A stretch of DNA of 64,000 nucleotides, from positions 372,001-436,000 of the forward strand of contig NZ_CP117523.1 in the NCBI RefSeq assembly GCF_036812735.1, in the 5' to 3' direction. Each line of letters starts with the position of its first letter. Within the stretch, counting starts at the first letter, position 1. This stretch comes from Terrisporobacter glycolicus ATCC 14880 = DSM 1288 (GTDB lineage Bacteria; Bacillota; Clostridia; Peptostreptococcales; Peptostreptococcaceae). The notes beneath the pieces were generated by a model. That model was not told where the DNA came from, searched no databases, and was given only the letters and a program-made list of their open reading frames with translations. A program made the position numbers and the translations under genes. Below, one piece after another: positions 47,712-56,889 of this stretch.

Positions 47712-49722
47712 AATAGCATTTAAAAATGTTAGAAAAAGTTTTAAAGACTATACTATATACTTTTTAACTTTAACATTGGCAGTTTGTATATTCTATAGTT
47801 TTAACTCTATTGAATCACAAAAAGCCATGATGGAAGTGAATTCTTCAAGTGCAACATATGTGGAGGCTCTTTCTAACATAATATCTTATGTATCAGTATT
47901 TGTAGCATTTATTTTAGGAAGTTTAATTCTTTATGCTAACAACTTTTTAATTAAAAAAAGAAATAAAGAGCTGGGGATTTATATGACACTTGGGATGTCA
48001 AAAAATAAAATCTCTAGAATTTTAATATTTGAAACAGTAATTGTAGGGATATTTTCACTTATAAGTGGATTGATTATAGGTCTTATAGCATCACAAGGAC
48101 TATCTGTTCTTGTTGCTAAACTATTTGATTTTAAAATGTCTAGCTATACTTTTATAATTTCTACTGGGGCCATAATCAAAACAATTATATACTTTGGAAT
48201 AATGTTTATGCTTGTTATGATATTTAACTCTTTTGTAATTTCAAAATATAAAATAATTGATTTATTAACAGTTGGTAAAAAAACAGAGGAAATAAAATTT
48301 AAAAACCCATTTATATATTTAATTACATTTATTTTATGTGTAGTTTGTCTTGGTACAGCATATAAATTTGTTTTAGATACGGGATTAAATGTAACGGATT
48401 CTAGATTTCCTATGTCTATAGGACTTGGAATAGTGGGAACTGTGCTATTTTTCTTCTCTTTGGCAGGATTTATTTTATATGTGGTTAAAAAGAATAAAAA
48501 AGTTTATTTCAAAGGTTTAAATATATTTGTTGTAAAACAAGTAAACAGCAAGGTAAATACAAACTTTATTTCTATGTCAGTAATTTGTCTAATGTTATTT
48601 TTAACAATAGGTGTATTATCAACAGGATTTAGTTTTAAAAATGCTTTAGAAGCAGGACTTGAAGGGGCTACTCCATTTGATGCAAGTGCATATATGTATG
48701 TGAATAAAGGTGACAAAGCACGAGATATAAAAAAATCTCTTGATTATATGGGAGTTAAGTTTGGAGAAAATGATAAAGTAGTTTATTTCAATGAATATAA
48801 TTCTGGTAAGAAATTTTCGGATGTTATATCATTAAATGATAATATTAAAAAAGTGATAAATGATAATGTTAGTGAAATGGATTATGAAATATCGTATATA
48901 AAAATTTCAGAATACAATAAAATGAGAGAATTAGATAATGAAGAGCCTATAAACTTAAAAGAAGATGAGATATTAATAACATCAAATTTCTCAAAACTAT
49001 TACCATCAATAGAAAAATATATGGAAGACAATAATACAGTTAAAATTGATGGCAAAGCATACAAAATAAAAAATGAGGAAGTAATAAAACACAATTTAAA
49101 AACAGATTTTATGCAAAATAATATGCTTACTCTTATAGTTAGTGATAATCTTTGTAAGGACAAAACTTTATATTCAAGTGCTATAAATATTAACTTTGAC
49201 ACAAATAATAAGAAAAAAAGTGAACAGAATTTCATTGCAAAGATTGCTAAATACCAAGATTCAAATACAGATTATGATAAAACAGGATTTGTAATGGCAA
49301 ATTCAAGAGATTCAATTTATGAAGGAAATAAAGGTGTTACAACTACGATATTATTTATAGGAATTTATATAGGAATAGTATTCTTAATAAGTAGTATGGC
49401 AATTCTTGCACTTCAACAACTAAGTGAAGCAAGTGATAGTATAGAAAGATATGTAGCATTAAAGAGACTTGGAGCAAGTAGAAAAAGTATAAACAAAACA
49501 ATATTTGTACAAACTCTTGTTTACTTTAGTATACCTGTAATACTAGCTTTAGTTCATTCAGTGGTAGGGATAAAAGTTGTAAATGACTTTATATCAATGT
49601 TCAATCAGCCAGACATAGGAGGATCATCTCTTGTGACTGCAGGAATATTCTTTATTATATATACAATTTACTTCTATATAACTTATAGTGGATACAAAAA
49701 TATAGTAAAAAATAATATATAA
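47701..49722 (+). CDS. BceB-like FtsX-domain permease
   Basis: This 673-residue permease has about ten membrane segments and one large external domain (about residues 310-530) between helices seven and eight, the hallmark of BceB-type peptide detoxification transporters. FtsX-like helices occur at both ends (LGSLILYANNFLIKKRNKEL; RYVALKRLGASRKSI). ATG 47701 is chosen because AGGAGGG at 47684-47690 precedes it at normal spacing. ATG 47692 would abut that site. The permease usually also serves as the sensor for the partner kinase, encoded downstream here. Confidence 0.92.
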   Translation: MYSKIAFKNVRKSFKDYTIYFLTLTLAVCIFYSFNSIESQKAMMEVNSSSATYVEALSNIISYVSVFVAFILGSLILYANNFLIKKRNKELGIYMTLGMSKNKISRILIFETVIVGIFSLISGLIIGLIASQGLSVLVAKLFDFKMSSYTFIISTGAIIKTIIYFGIMFMLVMIFNSFVISKYKIIDLLTVGKKTEEIKFKNPFIYLITFILCVVCLGTAYKFVLDTGLNVTDSRFPMSIGLGIVGTVLFFFSLAGFILYVVKKNKKVYFKGLNIFVVKQVNSKVNTNFISMSVICLMLFLTIGVLSTGFSFKNALEAGLEGATPFDASAYMYVNKGDKARDIKKSLDYMGVKFGENDKVVYFNEYNSGKKFSDVISLNDNIKKVINDNVSEMDYEISYIKISEYNKMRELDNEEPINLKEDEILITSNFSKLLPSIEKYMEDNNTVKIDGKAYKIKNEEVIKHNLKTDFMQNNMLTLIVSDNLCKDKTLYSSAININFDTNNKKKSEQNFIAKIAKYQDSNTDYDKTGFVMANSRDSIYEGNKGVTTTILFIGIYIGIVFLISSMAILALQQLSEASDSIERYVALKRLGASRKSINKTIFVQTLVYFSIPVILALVHSVVGIKVVNDFISMFNQPDIGGSSLVTAGIFFIIYTIYFYITYSGYKNIVKNNI

Positions 49723-49727
49723 ACCTT

Positions 49728-49775
49728 AAAAAATCTATTTAAAGTAAAAAATCTACTTTGAATAGATTTTTTGGT
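49728..49775 (+). terminator. Intrinsic terminator between transporter and two-component genes
   Basis: The arms 49728-49746 and 49754-49772 pair over 19 bases with few mismatches, and Ts follow. The regulator and kinase genes therefore form a separate transcript. Confidence 0.85.
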
Positions 49776-49855
49776 ATAATTATACAAATAATAACTAATG
49801 AGTAATTTATATATTTGTATAAAATAAGTATATAAACCAAGGAGGGATAAAACCT

Positions 49856-50527
49856 ATGGAAAAAATAATAATTATTGAAGATGAAGAAATAATTAGAGAA
49901 GAACTGAAAAATTTCTTAGGAAGATATGGATATGAAGTAGTAGCACCTACATCCTTTGATAATGTGGTGGAATTTATTATACAGGAAAATGCCAACTTAG
50001 TTTTACTAGATATAAATTTACCAGTTTTCGATGGATATTACATATGCAGAGAAGTGAGAAGAGAATCTGATGTACCTATAATAATCGTAACAAGTAGGGA
50101 TAGCGATATGGACGAGCTTATGAGTATGAACTTGGGAGCGGACGATTTTGTCACAAAACCTTATAATACACAAATACTAATGGCAAGAATATCAGCACTA
50201 CTAAAAAGAAGTGGCTTAACAACAGCTAATAGTAGCATTTTAACTTATGAAGATTTTCAACTAAATTTGTCAAATGCAACTATTACGTATAATGATAAGG
50301 AAATAGAATTAACTAAAAACGAAGTAAAAATACTTTCCTATTTAATAAATCACAAGGGTGAAATAGTATCTAGAGAATTACTAATGGAGTACTTGTGGAG
50401 CACTGATTATTTTGTTGATGATAGTACCTTAACTGTAAATATAACAAGGCTTCGTAAAAAATTAGAAGAGATAGGAATAGAAAATGTGATAGAAACAAGA
50501 AGAGGATTGGGGTACATAATGCCATGA
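49856..50527 (+). CDS. OmpR-family response regulator (BceR-like)
   Basis: This 223-residue regulator has a receiver domain with EDEE, the phosphate-accepting Asp in LVLLDINLPVFDG, and TKPYN. A winged-helix output domain follows (LTKNEVKILSYL; VNITRLRKKLEE; RRGLGYIMP). It overlaps the kinase gene by four bases (ATGA type). It most likely activates the BceAB-like operon upstream when the transporter senses a peptide antibiotic. Confidence 0.93.
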   Translation: MEKIIIIEDEEIIREELKNFLGRYGYEVVAPTSFDNVVEFIIQENANLVLLDINLPVFDGYYICREVRRESDVPIIIVTSRDSDMDELMSMNLGADDFVTKPYNTQILMARISALLKRSGLTTANSSILTYEDFQLNLSNATITYNDKEIELTKNEVKILSYLINHKGEIVSRELLMEYLWSTDYFVDDSTLTVNITRLRKKLEEIGIENVIETRRGLGYIMP

Positions 50528-51537
50528 AAATGATTGACTACATAAAAGATAAGGGGATTTTTCTATCTACAAACTTTATGTTCTTTATAATAATTTCATT
50601 ATTTATGGGATTTGCTAAGGCAGCTCCAGTTATAATTTTTCTTTTATTTTTTATATGGTTTTTCCCCTTAATAACATATATGTTGATAGAGTATATAAAA
50701 TATAAAAAGTACTTTCATAACATAGAAACTGTCCTTGATAATCTAGATAGAAAGTATTTATTGCCAGAAGTAATAAATGACGCAAATTTTATAGTAGGAG
50801 AAGAAGTAAATGATATTTTAAAAGAACTAAGTAGAGATATGCATGAAAATGTTAAGTATTACAAAAATATTCAAGAAGAATACAGAGAATACATAGAAAT
50901 GTGGGTCCATGAAATTAAAACACCAATAGCATCTTCAAAACTACTAATAGAAAATAATAATAATGAAATAACAAGAAAAATCGATATACAAATGGATAGG
51001 ATAGAAAACTTTGTGGAGCAAGTTTTATATTATTCAAGAAGTGATGAAGTAGGCAAGGATTATATTATAAAGAAAATAGAATTATCTCAAGTTGTAAAAA
51101 CTGTAATTAAGAAAAATCAGAGGGATTTTATAAGCAAAAGAATAAGCTTGCAACTAGATGATATTAATGAAATTATTTATTCCGATACAAAATGGGTTGA
51201 GTTTATATTAAATCAAATAGTAGGAAATGCTATTAAGTATTCCAAAGGAAAAGAAGACAAAATAACAATTAAAGCTAAAAAACTTGGAAATGCAGTAGTA
51301 TTAACAGTTCAAGATAATGGAGTAGGAATTGCTGAACATGATATAAATAGAGTGTTTGAAAAAGGATTCACAGGAGAGAATGGTAGGAAGTTTGGAAAGA
51401 GTACAGGTATAGGTCTGTATTTATGCAAAAAACTATGTGTAAAACTTGGATTAGGATTACAGATTGATTCTAATATAGGTGAAGGAACAAAGGTAAGTAT
51501 AATTTTCCCAAAAACAGAAAACATAGCAGAAAAATAA
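50524..51537 (+). CDS. Intramembrane-sensing histidine kinase (BceS-like)
   Basis: This 337-residue kinase has two N-terminal membrane helices (about residues 14-32 and 36-56) with almost no external loop, the mark of intramembrane-sensing kinases that listen through an ABC transporter. The phosphoacceptor motif WVHEIKTPIASSKL is the form typical of BceS proteins. ATP-binding boxes follow (LNQIVGNAIKYS; GVGIAEHD; KSTGIGLYLCKKL). It pairs with the overlapping response regulator. Confidence 0.93.
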   Translation: MKMIDYIKDKGIFLSTNFMFFIIISLFMGFAKAAPVIIFLLFFIWFFPLITYMLIEYIKYKKYFHNIETVLDNLDRKYLLPEVINDANFIVGEEVNDILKELSRDMHENVKYYKNIQEEYREYIEMWVHEIKTPIASSKLLIENNNNEITRKIDIQMDRIENFVEQVLYYSRSDEVGKDYIIKKIELSQVVKTVIKKNQRDFISKRISLQLDDINEIIYSDTKWVEFILNQIVGNAIKYSKGKEDKITIKAKKLGNAVVLTVQDNGVGIAEHDINRVFEKGFTGENGRKFGKSTGIGLYLCKKLCVKLGLGLQIDSNIGEGTKVSIIFPKTENIAEK

Positions 51538-51592
51538 TAAATAAGTTTTTTTAAGAGCTAATTTATAAAAAATTGAAAAGATTACACGTTTA

Positions 51593-51621
51593 TTGACGAT
51601 AAAAAATACCAATGCTACAAT
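51593..51621 (+). promoter_or_regulatory. Predicted sigma-A promoter of the nickel/peptide-type ABC operon
   Basis: TTGACG (51593-51598) and TACAAT (51616-51621) are exactly 17 bases apart. The transcript should start near 51628, giving a leader of about 95 bases before the first gene. Confidence 0.75.
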
Positions 51622-51646
51622 TATTAATAAAGATAAACAAGTAAAA

Positions 51647-51666
51647 TTAATATCTGAAGATATTAA
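51647..51666. promoter_or_regulatory. Perfect 8-4-8 inverted repeat in the ABC operon leader
   Basis: TTAATATC and GATATTAA flank TGAA about 20-40 bases after the predicted start site. In DNA it could be a repressor operator, and in RNA a stable hairpin directly before the terminator hairpin. Its ligand or binding protein is unknown. Confidence 0.55.
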
Positions 51667-51701
51667 AAAGGTCAGAAGGCTTTGCTTTCTGATCTTTTTT
51701 T
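51667..51701 (+). terminator. Attenuator-like intrinsic terminator in the ABC operon leader
   Basis: The arms 51667-51679 and 51685-51697 pair over about 13 bp with G-T pairs, and seven Ts follow to 51701. The ribosome site GGGGGG of the first gene starts about ten bases later. It is downstream of the operon promoter, so it can reduce expression of the operon and may be regulated. It could also end the kinase transcript. Confidence 0.75.
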
Positions 51702-51722
51702 GTGCAAATTTGGGGGGTTGGA

Positions 51723-52664
51723 ATGATTAAATTTTTTATAAAGAAATTAAGATATATGATTTTAATACTTATAGGTGTATCAATACTAACATTCTCCCTA
51801 GGGAGGTTAGCTCCTGGTGATCCAGTGCAAAGTATTTTGGCAGATATTGATAAGCCTTTAACTGAGGAAGTTACTGACGATGCAAGAGAGAAGATGGGTT
51901 TAAATAAAAGCATTCCACAGCAGTATTTTATATGGCTAAGTGGAATTTTGAAGGGGGATTTTGGAACATGTATTAAGTCAGGTCAGAAAGTTACTTATGA
52001 AATTTCAAGAAGAATTGTTCCTACTATAGAACTTACTTTAGTTTCTACTATAATTATGCTTCTTATATCATTTCCTCTAGGAATATTATCAGCTTTATTT
52101 GAAGATAGAATTCCAGATAGAATTATTAAATTCCTTAATACAGTAAATATATCTTTTCCCACATTTTGTGTAGGAATAATCCTTATTTTAGTATTAGGAG
52201 TTAGAATGAAGTTGTTTCCAGTTATGGGTAGAGACGGACTAAAGAGCTTAGTCCTGCCATCTCTTACTTTGGGAATTTCTATGAGTGGAGGACTAATTAG
52301 ACTTATTAGAAATGAGCTACTGAAAAACATGGAAAAGGATTATGTGCAAACTGCAGTTGTCCTTGGAGCAAAAAAAACTAGTGTAGTTATAAATAATATT
52401 ATTTTGAATTCTATGATTGCTATTGTAACCAATGTAGGCCTTTATATAGGAACATTACTTGGAGGATCTACTATAATTGAGAACTTATTTGGATGGCCAG
52501 GGCTTGGAAATTTTATGATTCAGTCTATTTATAATAGAGATTACGCGGTTATTCAGGCATATGCAATTTTGATGGCGGTTATTTATGTGGTCATAAATAT
52601 GTTAGTGGATATGATTTGTTATAATTTAAATCCTAAAATGAAAGGAGATTCTTATGGAAAATAG
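51723..52664 (+). CDS. ABC transporter permease, OppB/NikB type
   Basis: This 313-residue inner-membrane permease has six helices and the N-terminal pattern (KFFIKKLRYMILILIGVS; FSLGRLAPGDPV) of nickel/dipeptide importers. The EAA-like loop (KDYVQTAVVLGAKKTSVV) contacts the ATPases. ATG 51723 follows GGGGGG. Upstream in-frame codons overlap the terminator and ribosome site. It is the first gene of a five-gene import operon. Whether the cargo is a metal chelate or a peptide cannot be told from this subunit. Confidence 0.92.
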   Translation: MIKFFIKKLRYMILILIGVSILTFSLGRLAPGDPVQSILADIDKPLTEEVTDDAREKMGLNKSIPQQYFIWLSGILKGDFGTCIKSGQKVTYEISRRIVPTIELTLVSTIIMLLISFPLGILSALFEDRIPDRIIKFLNTVNISFPTFCVGIILILVLGVRMKLFPVMGRDGLKSLVLPSLTLGISMSGGLIRLIRNELLKNMEKDYVQTAVVLGAKKTSVVINNIILNSMIAIVTNVGLYIGTLLGGSTIIENLFGWPGLGNFMIQSIYNRDYAVIQAYAILMAVIYVVINMLVDMICYNLNPKMKGDSYGK

Positions 52665-53565
52665 GAAATACCTTTCGAATAAAAATGAAGATAACCTGGA
52701 TAATATAAAAGTTAATTCTCATAAGCTGTCTAAGATAAATAAGTTAAGAAATCAGCATAGATTTAAAAATATGCTATTGATGGTAGGGATAGCTCTTGTC
52801 ACTCTTATTGTGATTGTTTGTGTAGGCGCTCCGTTTATATCTCCTAATGATCCACTTAAAGTGGATTTAGGAAAAGCTTTTTTGACTTCCACTAATGAAT
52901 ATCCTTTAGGAACTGATCAGATGGGAAGATGTATTTTGTCTAGAATTTTATATGGAGGAAGAACTTCTATATTTATTGCATTGTTGTCTTTGTCCTTAAC
53001 TGTAACTATTGGAACCTTTATTGGAATTTTATCAGCTCTATCACCAAAAATAGTAGATAGTTTTTTTATGGGGATTTGTGAGATAACTTTAGCATTTCCA
53101 GGTATACTTTTAGCTATTGTTATTGTAGGTTTTTTAGGGCCTTCCATTGTAAATGTAATGGTGGCTATTTCCTTTGTTTCTTGGGCCAAATATGCTAGAG
53201 TAAGTAGAAATTTAGTACTTTCTATTAGAGAATCCAGTTTTATAAAGGCAGCAAAAGTTTGTGGTACAAGTCATTTTAATATTATAAGGTATCATATTAT
53301 TCCAAATATATTTTCTACTATTTTAACTATTATGGTGACGGATATTGGTTCAACTATACTTAGACTAGCAACCCTATCTTTTATTGGTCTAGGGGCTCAA
53401 CATCCTACTCCTGAGTGGGGAGTAATGATTAATGAGGCTAGAGAGTATATTGACTATGCGCCTAATATGATAGTTTATCCAATTATTATGATTTTCTTAA
53501 CGGTGGCCTCTTTCAACTTAATTGGAGATAGCTTAAGAGATAGGTATGATGGCGATACCTATTAA
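52654..53565 (+). CDS. ABC transporter permease, OppC/NikC type
   Basis: This 303-residue second permease has an N-terminal cytoplasmic extension (about 45 residues), six membrane helices, the PLGTDQMGRCILSRILYGGR motif (20 residues at about 85-104) typical of OppC/DppC/NikC, and an EAA loop (SFIKAAKVCGTSHFNII). It overlaps the first permease by 11 bases, and AAAGGAGA lies inside the upstream end. The two permeases form the membrane channel. Confidence 0.92.
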   Translation: MENRKYLSNKNEDNLDNIKVNSHKLSKINKLRNQHRFKNMLLMVGIALVTLIVIVCVGAPFISPNDPLKVDLGKAFLTSTNEYPLGTDQMGRCILSRILYGGRTSIFIALLSLSLTVTIGTFIGILSALSPKIVDSFFMGICEITLAFPGILLAIVIVGFLGPSIVNVMVAISFVSWAKYARVSRNLVLSIRESSFIKAAKVCGTSHFNIIRYHIIPNIFSTILTIMVTDIGSTILRLATLSFIGLGAQHPTPEWGVMINEAREYIDYAPNMIVYPIIMIFLTVASFNLIGDSLRDRYDGDTY

Positions 53566-53583
53566 ATTAAGGAGGTTATAGCC

Positions 53584-54387
53584 ATGGCTATTTTAGAAGT
53601 AAGAAATTTAAATATTGATTATATTAGTGTAAAAGGTGTTAATTATAGTATATCTGACATTAATTTTAAACTGGAGCAGTCAAAGGCAATAGGAATTATA
53701 GGTGAGAGTGGTTGTGGAAAGAGTACTATAGCCAAATGTATTTTAAATATACTTCCCAAAAATATATATACCCAGGGAGAAATTTTATTGGATGGAGTTA
53801 ATATTTTAAATATTAGTGAAAAAGAAATGGAAAATATTAGAGGAAATCAAATATCAATGATATTTCAGGAGCCTATGCAAGCATTAAATCCTATCAGAAG
53901 AATCAAAAATCAGTTTTATGATTTGCTTTATAAATATAGAAAAATAAATGGGAAAGTCAAAACCGATAATCTTATTGTAAGCAGACTAGAAGATGTTAAT
54001 TTAAAGGATATTGATAAGATACTAAATAGTTACCCCTTTGAATTAAGTGGAGGTATGGCGCAAAGGGTTATGATAGCAATGGCTTTAATAAACAATCCAA
54101 GGGTATTAATCGCCGACGAACCTACTTCCTCTATTGATGCTATTAATAGAAGAGAGATATTAAATGAAATAAAAAATTTGAAGGATCTATCTGTAGTAAT
54201 TATTTCTCACAACTTAAGTGAAGTTTATGATATGTGTGATGAGATTTTAGTCATGAAGGATGGAGTAGTTGTGGAGCAAGGATATACTAAGGATATTTTT
54301 CAAAATCCTAATCATGAGTATACTAAATTACTATTACAAAATGAAAGGATAAGCAAAGGAAGCTATGAAAAAAGAGTATCTTGTTAA
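53584..54387 (+). CDS. ABC transporter ATP-binding protein, OppD/NikD type
   Basis: This 267-residue ATPase has Walker A (GESGCGKST), the signature LSGGMAQRVMIAMAL, Walker B (VLIADEPTSSID) and the switch His. It ends soon after a short C-terminal extension (GYTKDIFQNPNHEYT). It lacks the longer tail with the four-cysteine iron-sulfur cluster seen in many OppD proteins, so it is closer to NikD in length. It overlaps the next ATPase gene by 23 bases. Confidence 0.92.
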   Translation: MAILEVRNLNIDYISVKGVNYSISDINFKLEQSKAIGIIGESGCGKSTIAKCILNILPKNIYTQGEILLDGVNILNISEKEMENIRGNQISMIFQEPMQALNPIRRIKNQFYDLLYKYRKINGKVKTDNLIVSRLEDVNLKDIDKILNSYPFELSGGMAQRVMIAMALINNPRVLIADEPTSSIDAINRREILNEIKNLKDLSVVIISHNLSEVYDMCDEILVMKDGVVVEQGYTKDIFQNPNHEYTKLLLQNERISKGSYEKRVSC

Positions 54388-55123
54388 AATTGAAAATTTA
54401 TATAAGAGCTATGAAAAACATGACAGATTCAAAATTCATAAAAAAGAAGTATTAGCAGGAATAAATATTAACATAAAAAAGGAAGAAATTTTTGGATTAG
54501 TTGGAGAAAGTGGTTGTGGAAAGAGTACTATTTGCAACTTAATACTAGGTCTTGATAAGTGTGATAGGGGAAATATTATCTTTGATAATGTGGATATAAC
54601 TAATATGAAGGAAAAAGATATGAGGCCTATTAGAAAAAACCTGCAAGCAGTGTTTCAGGATAGTAAGTCGTCCTTAAATCCGAAGATGAAGATTTATGAT
54701 ATTTTAAATGAACCATTGAAAAATTATAATTTGGAAAGCTCACATAGGATAAAGGAGTTAGCAGAATTAGTTGGTTTAGACGAAAATAGTTTGAAAAAAT
54801 ACCCACATGAGTTTAGTGGAGGTCAAAGACAACGGATTTCTATTGCTAGAAGTCTTGCTTTAAATCCAAAATTTATTATTTTAGACGAGTCTACATCCAA
54901 TTTAGATACTATAACTTTAAACAGGATTTTGGAATTGCTTAAAGATTTAAAAATGATGTTTTCTATGACTTATCTTGTAGTATCCCATGATATAGATATT
55001 ATAAAAAAATTCTGTGATAGGGTGGCTATTATGGAAAATGGAAAGATTGTAGAAGTTTTACAAAAGGATGATATAGAAAATGCAAAACATCCTTATACAA
55101 GAAAGCTACTACATATAATGTAG
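54365..55123 (+). CDS. ABC transporter ATP-binding protein, OppF/NikE type
   Basis: This 252-residue ATPase has Walker A (GESGCGKST), the signature FSGGQRQRISIARSL and Walker B (FIILDESTSNLD). The Walker B residue after Asp-Glu is serine, and the D-loop is normal. It pairs with the upstream ATPase to drive import. AAAGGAAG lies within the preceding gene. It ends with HPYTRKLLHIM, usual for the family. Confidence 0.92.
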   Translation: MKKEYLVKIENLYKSYEKHDRFKIHKKEVLAGININIKKEEIFGLVGESGCGKSTICNLILGLDKCDRGNIIFDNVDITNMKEKDMRPIRKNLQAVFQDSKSSLNPKMKIYDILNEPLKNYNLESSHRIKELAELVGLDENSLKKYPHEFSGGQRQRISIARSLALNPKFIILDESTSNLDTITLNRILELLKDLKMMFSMTYLVVSHDIDIIKKFCDRVAIMENGKIVEVLQKDDIENAKHPYTRKLLHIM

Positions 55124-55218
55124 ATTATAAAAGTGGATTGACTATATATAATTAAGAATAAATTTGTTGTATTATATGTAGTTTTATACAAAATATTATT
55201 TAAAAAGGGGAAGAGGTT

Positions 55219-56808
55219 ATGAAATTTAAAAAATTATCATCTATGATGATGGTAGCAATTTTATCAGTAGGCCTGTTAAGTGGGTGCTCTAATTCATCAG
55301 GCAAAGATAATGATACTTCTAGTGTAGGAAGTGATAAGCCAAAGGTACTAACAATAGCAACAGGTAGAAGTTTCTATCAAGGGGAAGGAACAGATATTTT
55401 TGTCCATGGATCTACTAATGTGTGGGAGAGTTTAGTTAAACTTCAAGATGACATGACACCAGCTTGTGACTTAGCTGAATCTATTGAACCATCTGAAGAC
55501 TATATGAGCTGGACTATTAAAGTCAAAAATGGGATTAAGTTTCATGATGGAACTGAACTTAATGCAAAAGCTGTAAAATATAATTTGGATAGGCTATATC
55601 ATTTTAGTGATGTTGATAAAAAGTATGATAAAAAAACTGAAAATATAGATGATTATGGAAAAATTAAAAGTATAGAATTAGTAGATGATTACACGGTTAA
55701 AGTAACTCATAAAAAACCAACAGTAGACTTTATGGCGAGACTTTCATATGCTGCTGGAGCTATGTTTAGTTTAGAGTCATTTAATGATGATGGACAAATT
55801 GTAAAGCCTTATGGGACAGGTCCTTTTAAATTAAAAGATTATGATGAAACTAGTGACGTTTTAATTTTAGAAAAATTTGCTGACTATAGAAACGGTGAAG
55901 CTAAGCTCGATGAAGTAGTTTTCAAAAAAATAGAAGATACTTCAACTAGATTATCAGCACTTCAAACTGGTGAAATTGATGCAGTAGCAGATGTAGGGGC
56001 GATTATGCCACAGCAAGCTGATAAAGTTAAGTCAGATGATAAATTAGAACTAAAAGAGCAATTAGTTACTACTACTCATTATATGAATTTAAATAAAAGC
56101 AAAGGCAAGTTATTTAGTAATAATGACTTAGCACAAGCAGTAAGTTATGCAGTAAGTTCAGAGTCAATTGTAAATGATTTATTACAAGGATATGGAAAAG
56201 AAGCAAAAAGTGTTATAACTTCTGTTAGTAAAAAATACTCAAGAGATTGTGGATATGAGTATAACTTAGACAAAGCTAAAGAATTAAAAGAAAAATCTAT
56301 TGGTGATAAAAAAGAAACTATAGATATTATAATAAGCTCTGCTTTAACTGGTCGTTGGCCTTATGAAAATGTTGCTATGTTAATTCAGTCTCAACTTGAA
56401 AAAATAAATATAAAATCTAATATAGAGGTAGTAGATGCAGCAGTATGGTCTGAAAGATTAAAAACTGGTGATTATGATATGACTTTAGCACCTTATACAA
56501 TTTCAACTGGAGAGCCATCTTTCTATTTTGAGCCACATATGAAATCTGATGGAGCTATAAATGTAAGTAGAAGCTATGGATATAAAAATAGCAAAACTGA
56601 TGAACTTATAGCTAAGGCAGCTACTGAAACAGATGATAAAAAAAGAGTTAAGGATTATCAAGAGTTACAAGATATAGCAAGAAAAGAAGGACCTACTATT
56701 CCTCTTTGGGAAGATGTTACTTTATACGCAGTGAATAAAAAAGTTAAAGATTTTAACTTGAATTTGCTATTCTGGTCAGATCTATCTGTAGTAGATATTG
56801 AAAAATAA
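55219..56808 (+). CDS. Substrate-binding lipoprotein, SBP family 5 (NikA/OppA type)
   Basis: This 529-residue lipoprotein captures the cargo of the ABC importer at the cell surface. A lipoprotein signal with lipobox LLSGC gives acylated Cys23. The family 5 fold is shown by IKFHDGTELNAKAVKYNLDR (20 residues near 115) and the motif PYGTGPFKL. The protein is NikA-like in length and in lacking obvious long-peptide features, but specificity for nickel, another metal complex or peptide is not decided by sequence. It lies 95 bases after the ATPase genes and is followed by a terminator. Confidence 0.9.
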   Translation: MKFKKLSSMMMVAILSVGLLSGCSNSSGKDNDTSSVGSDKPKVLTIATGRSFYQGEGTDIFVHGSTNVWESLVKLQDDMTPACDLAESIEPSEDYMSWTIKVKNGIKFHDGTELNAKAVKYNLDRLYHFSDVDKKYDKKTENIDDYGKIKSIELVDDYTVKVTHKKPTVDFMARLSYAAGAMFSLESFNDDGQIVKPYGTGPFKLKDYDETSDVLILEKFADYRNGEAKLDEVVFKKIEDTSTRLSALQTGEIDAVADVGAIMPQQADKVKSDDKLELKEQLVTTTHYMNLNKSKGKLFSNNDLAQAVSYAVSSESIVNDLLQGYGKEAKSVITSVSKKYSRDCGYEYNLDKAKELKEKSIGDKKETIDIIISSALTGRWPYENVAMLIQSQLEKINIKSNIEVVDAAVWSERLKTGDYDMTLAPYTISTGEPSFYFEPHMKSDGAINVSRSYGYKNSKTDELIAKAATETDDKKRVKDYQELQDIARKEGPTIPLWEDVTLYAVNKKVKDFNLNLLFWSDLSVVDIEK

Positions 56809-56814
56809 TGTTTT

Positions 56815-56856
56815 AAGGAGTTGGGGCATAAGTTGTTATGCCCAACTCCTTTTTAC
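56815..56856 (+). terminator. Intrinsic terminator after the binding protein gene
   Basis: The arms 56815-56830 and 56837-56851 pair with one bulged G, and Ts follow. Expression of the methyltransferase then needs read-through or its own promoter. Confidence 0.88.
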
Positions 56857-56889
56857 TATTGAAAAAATTATATTGGAGGGGAAATTCAT

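Noticed and set aside
51628-51722. NiCo or other known metal riboswitch
   Set aside because: The leader is only about 95 bases with two simple hairpins, too short for the four-way-junction NiCo aptamer.
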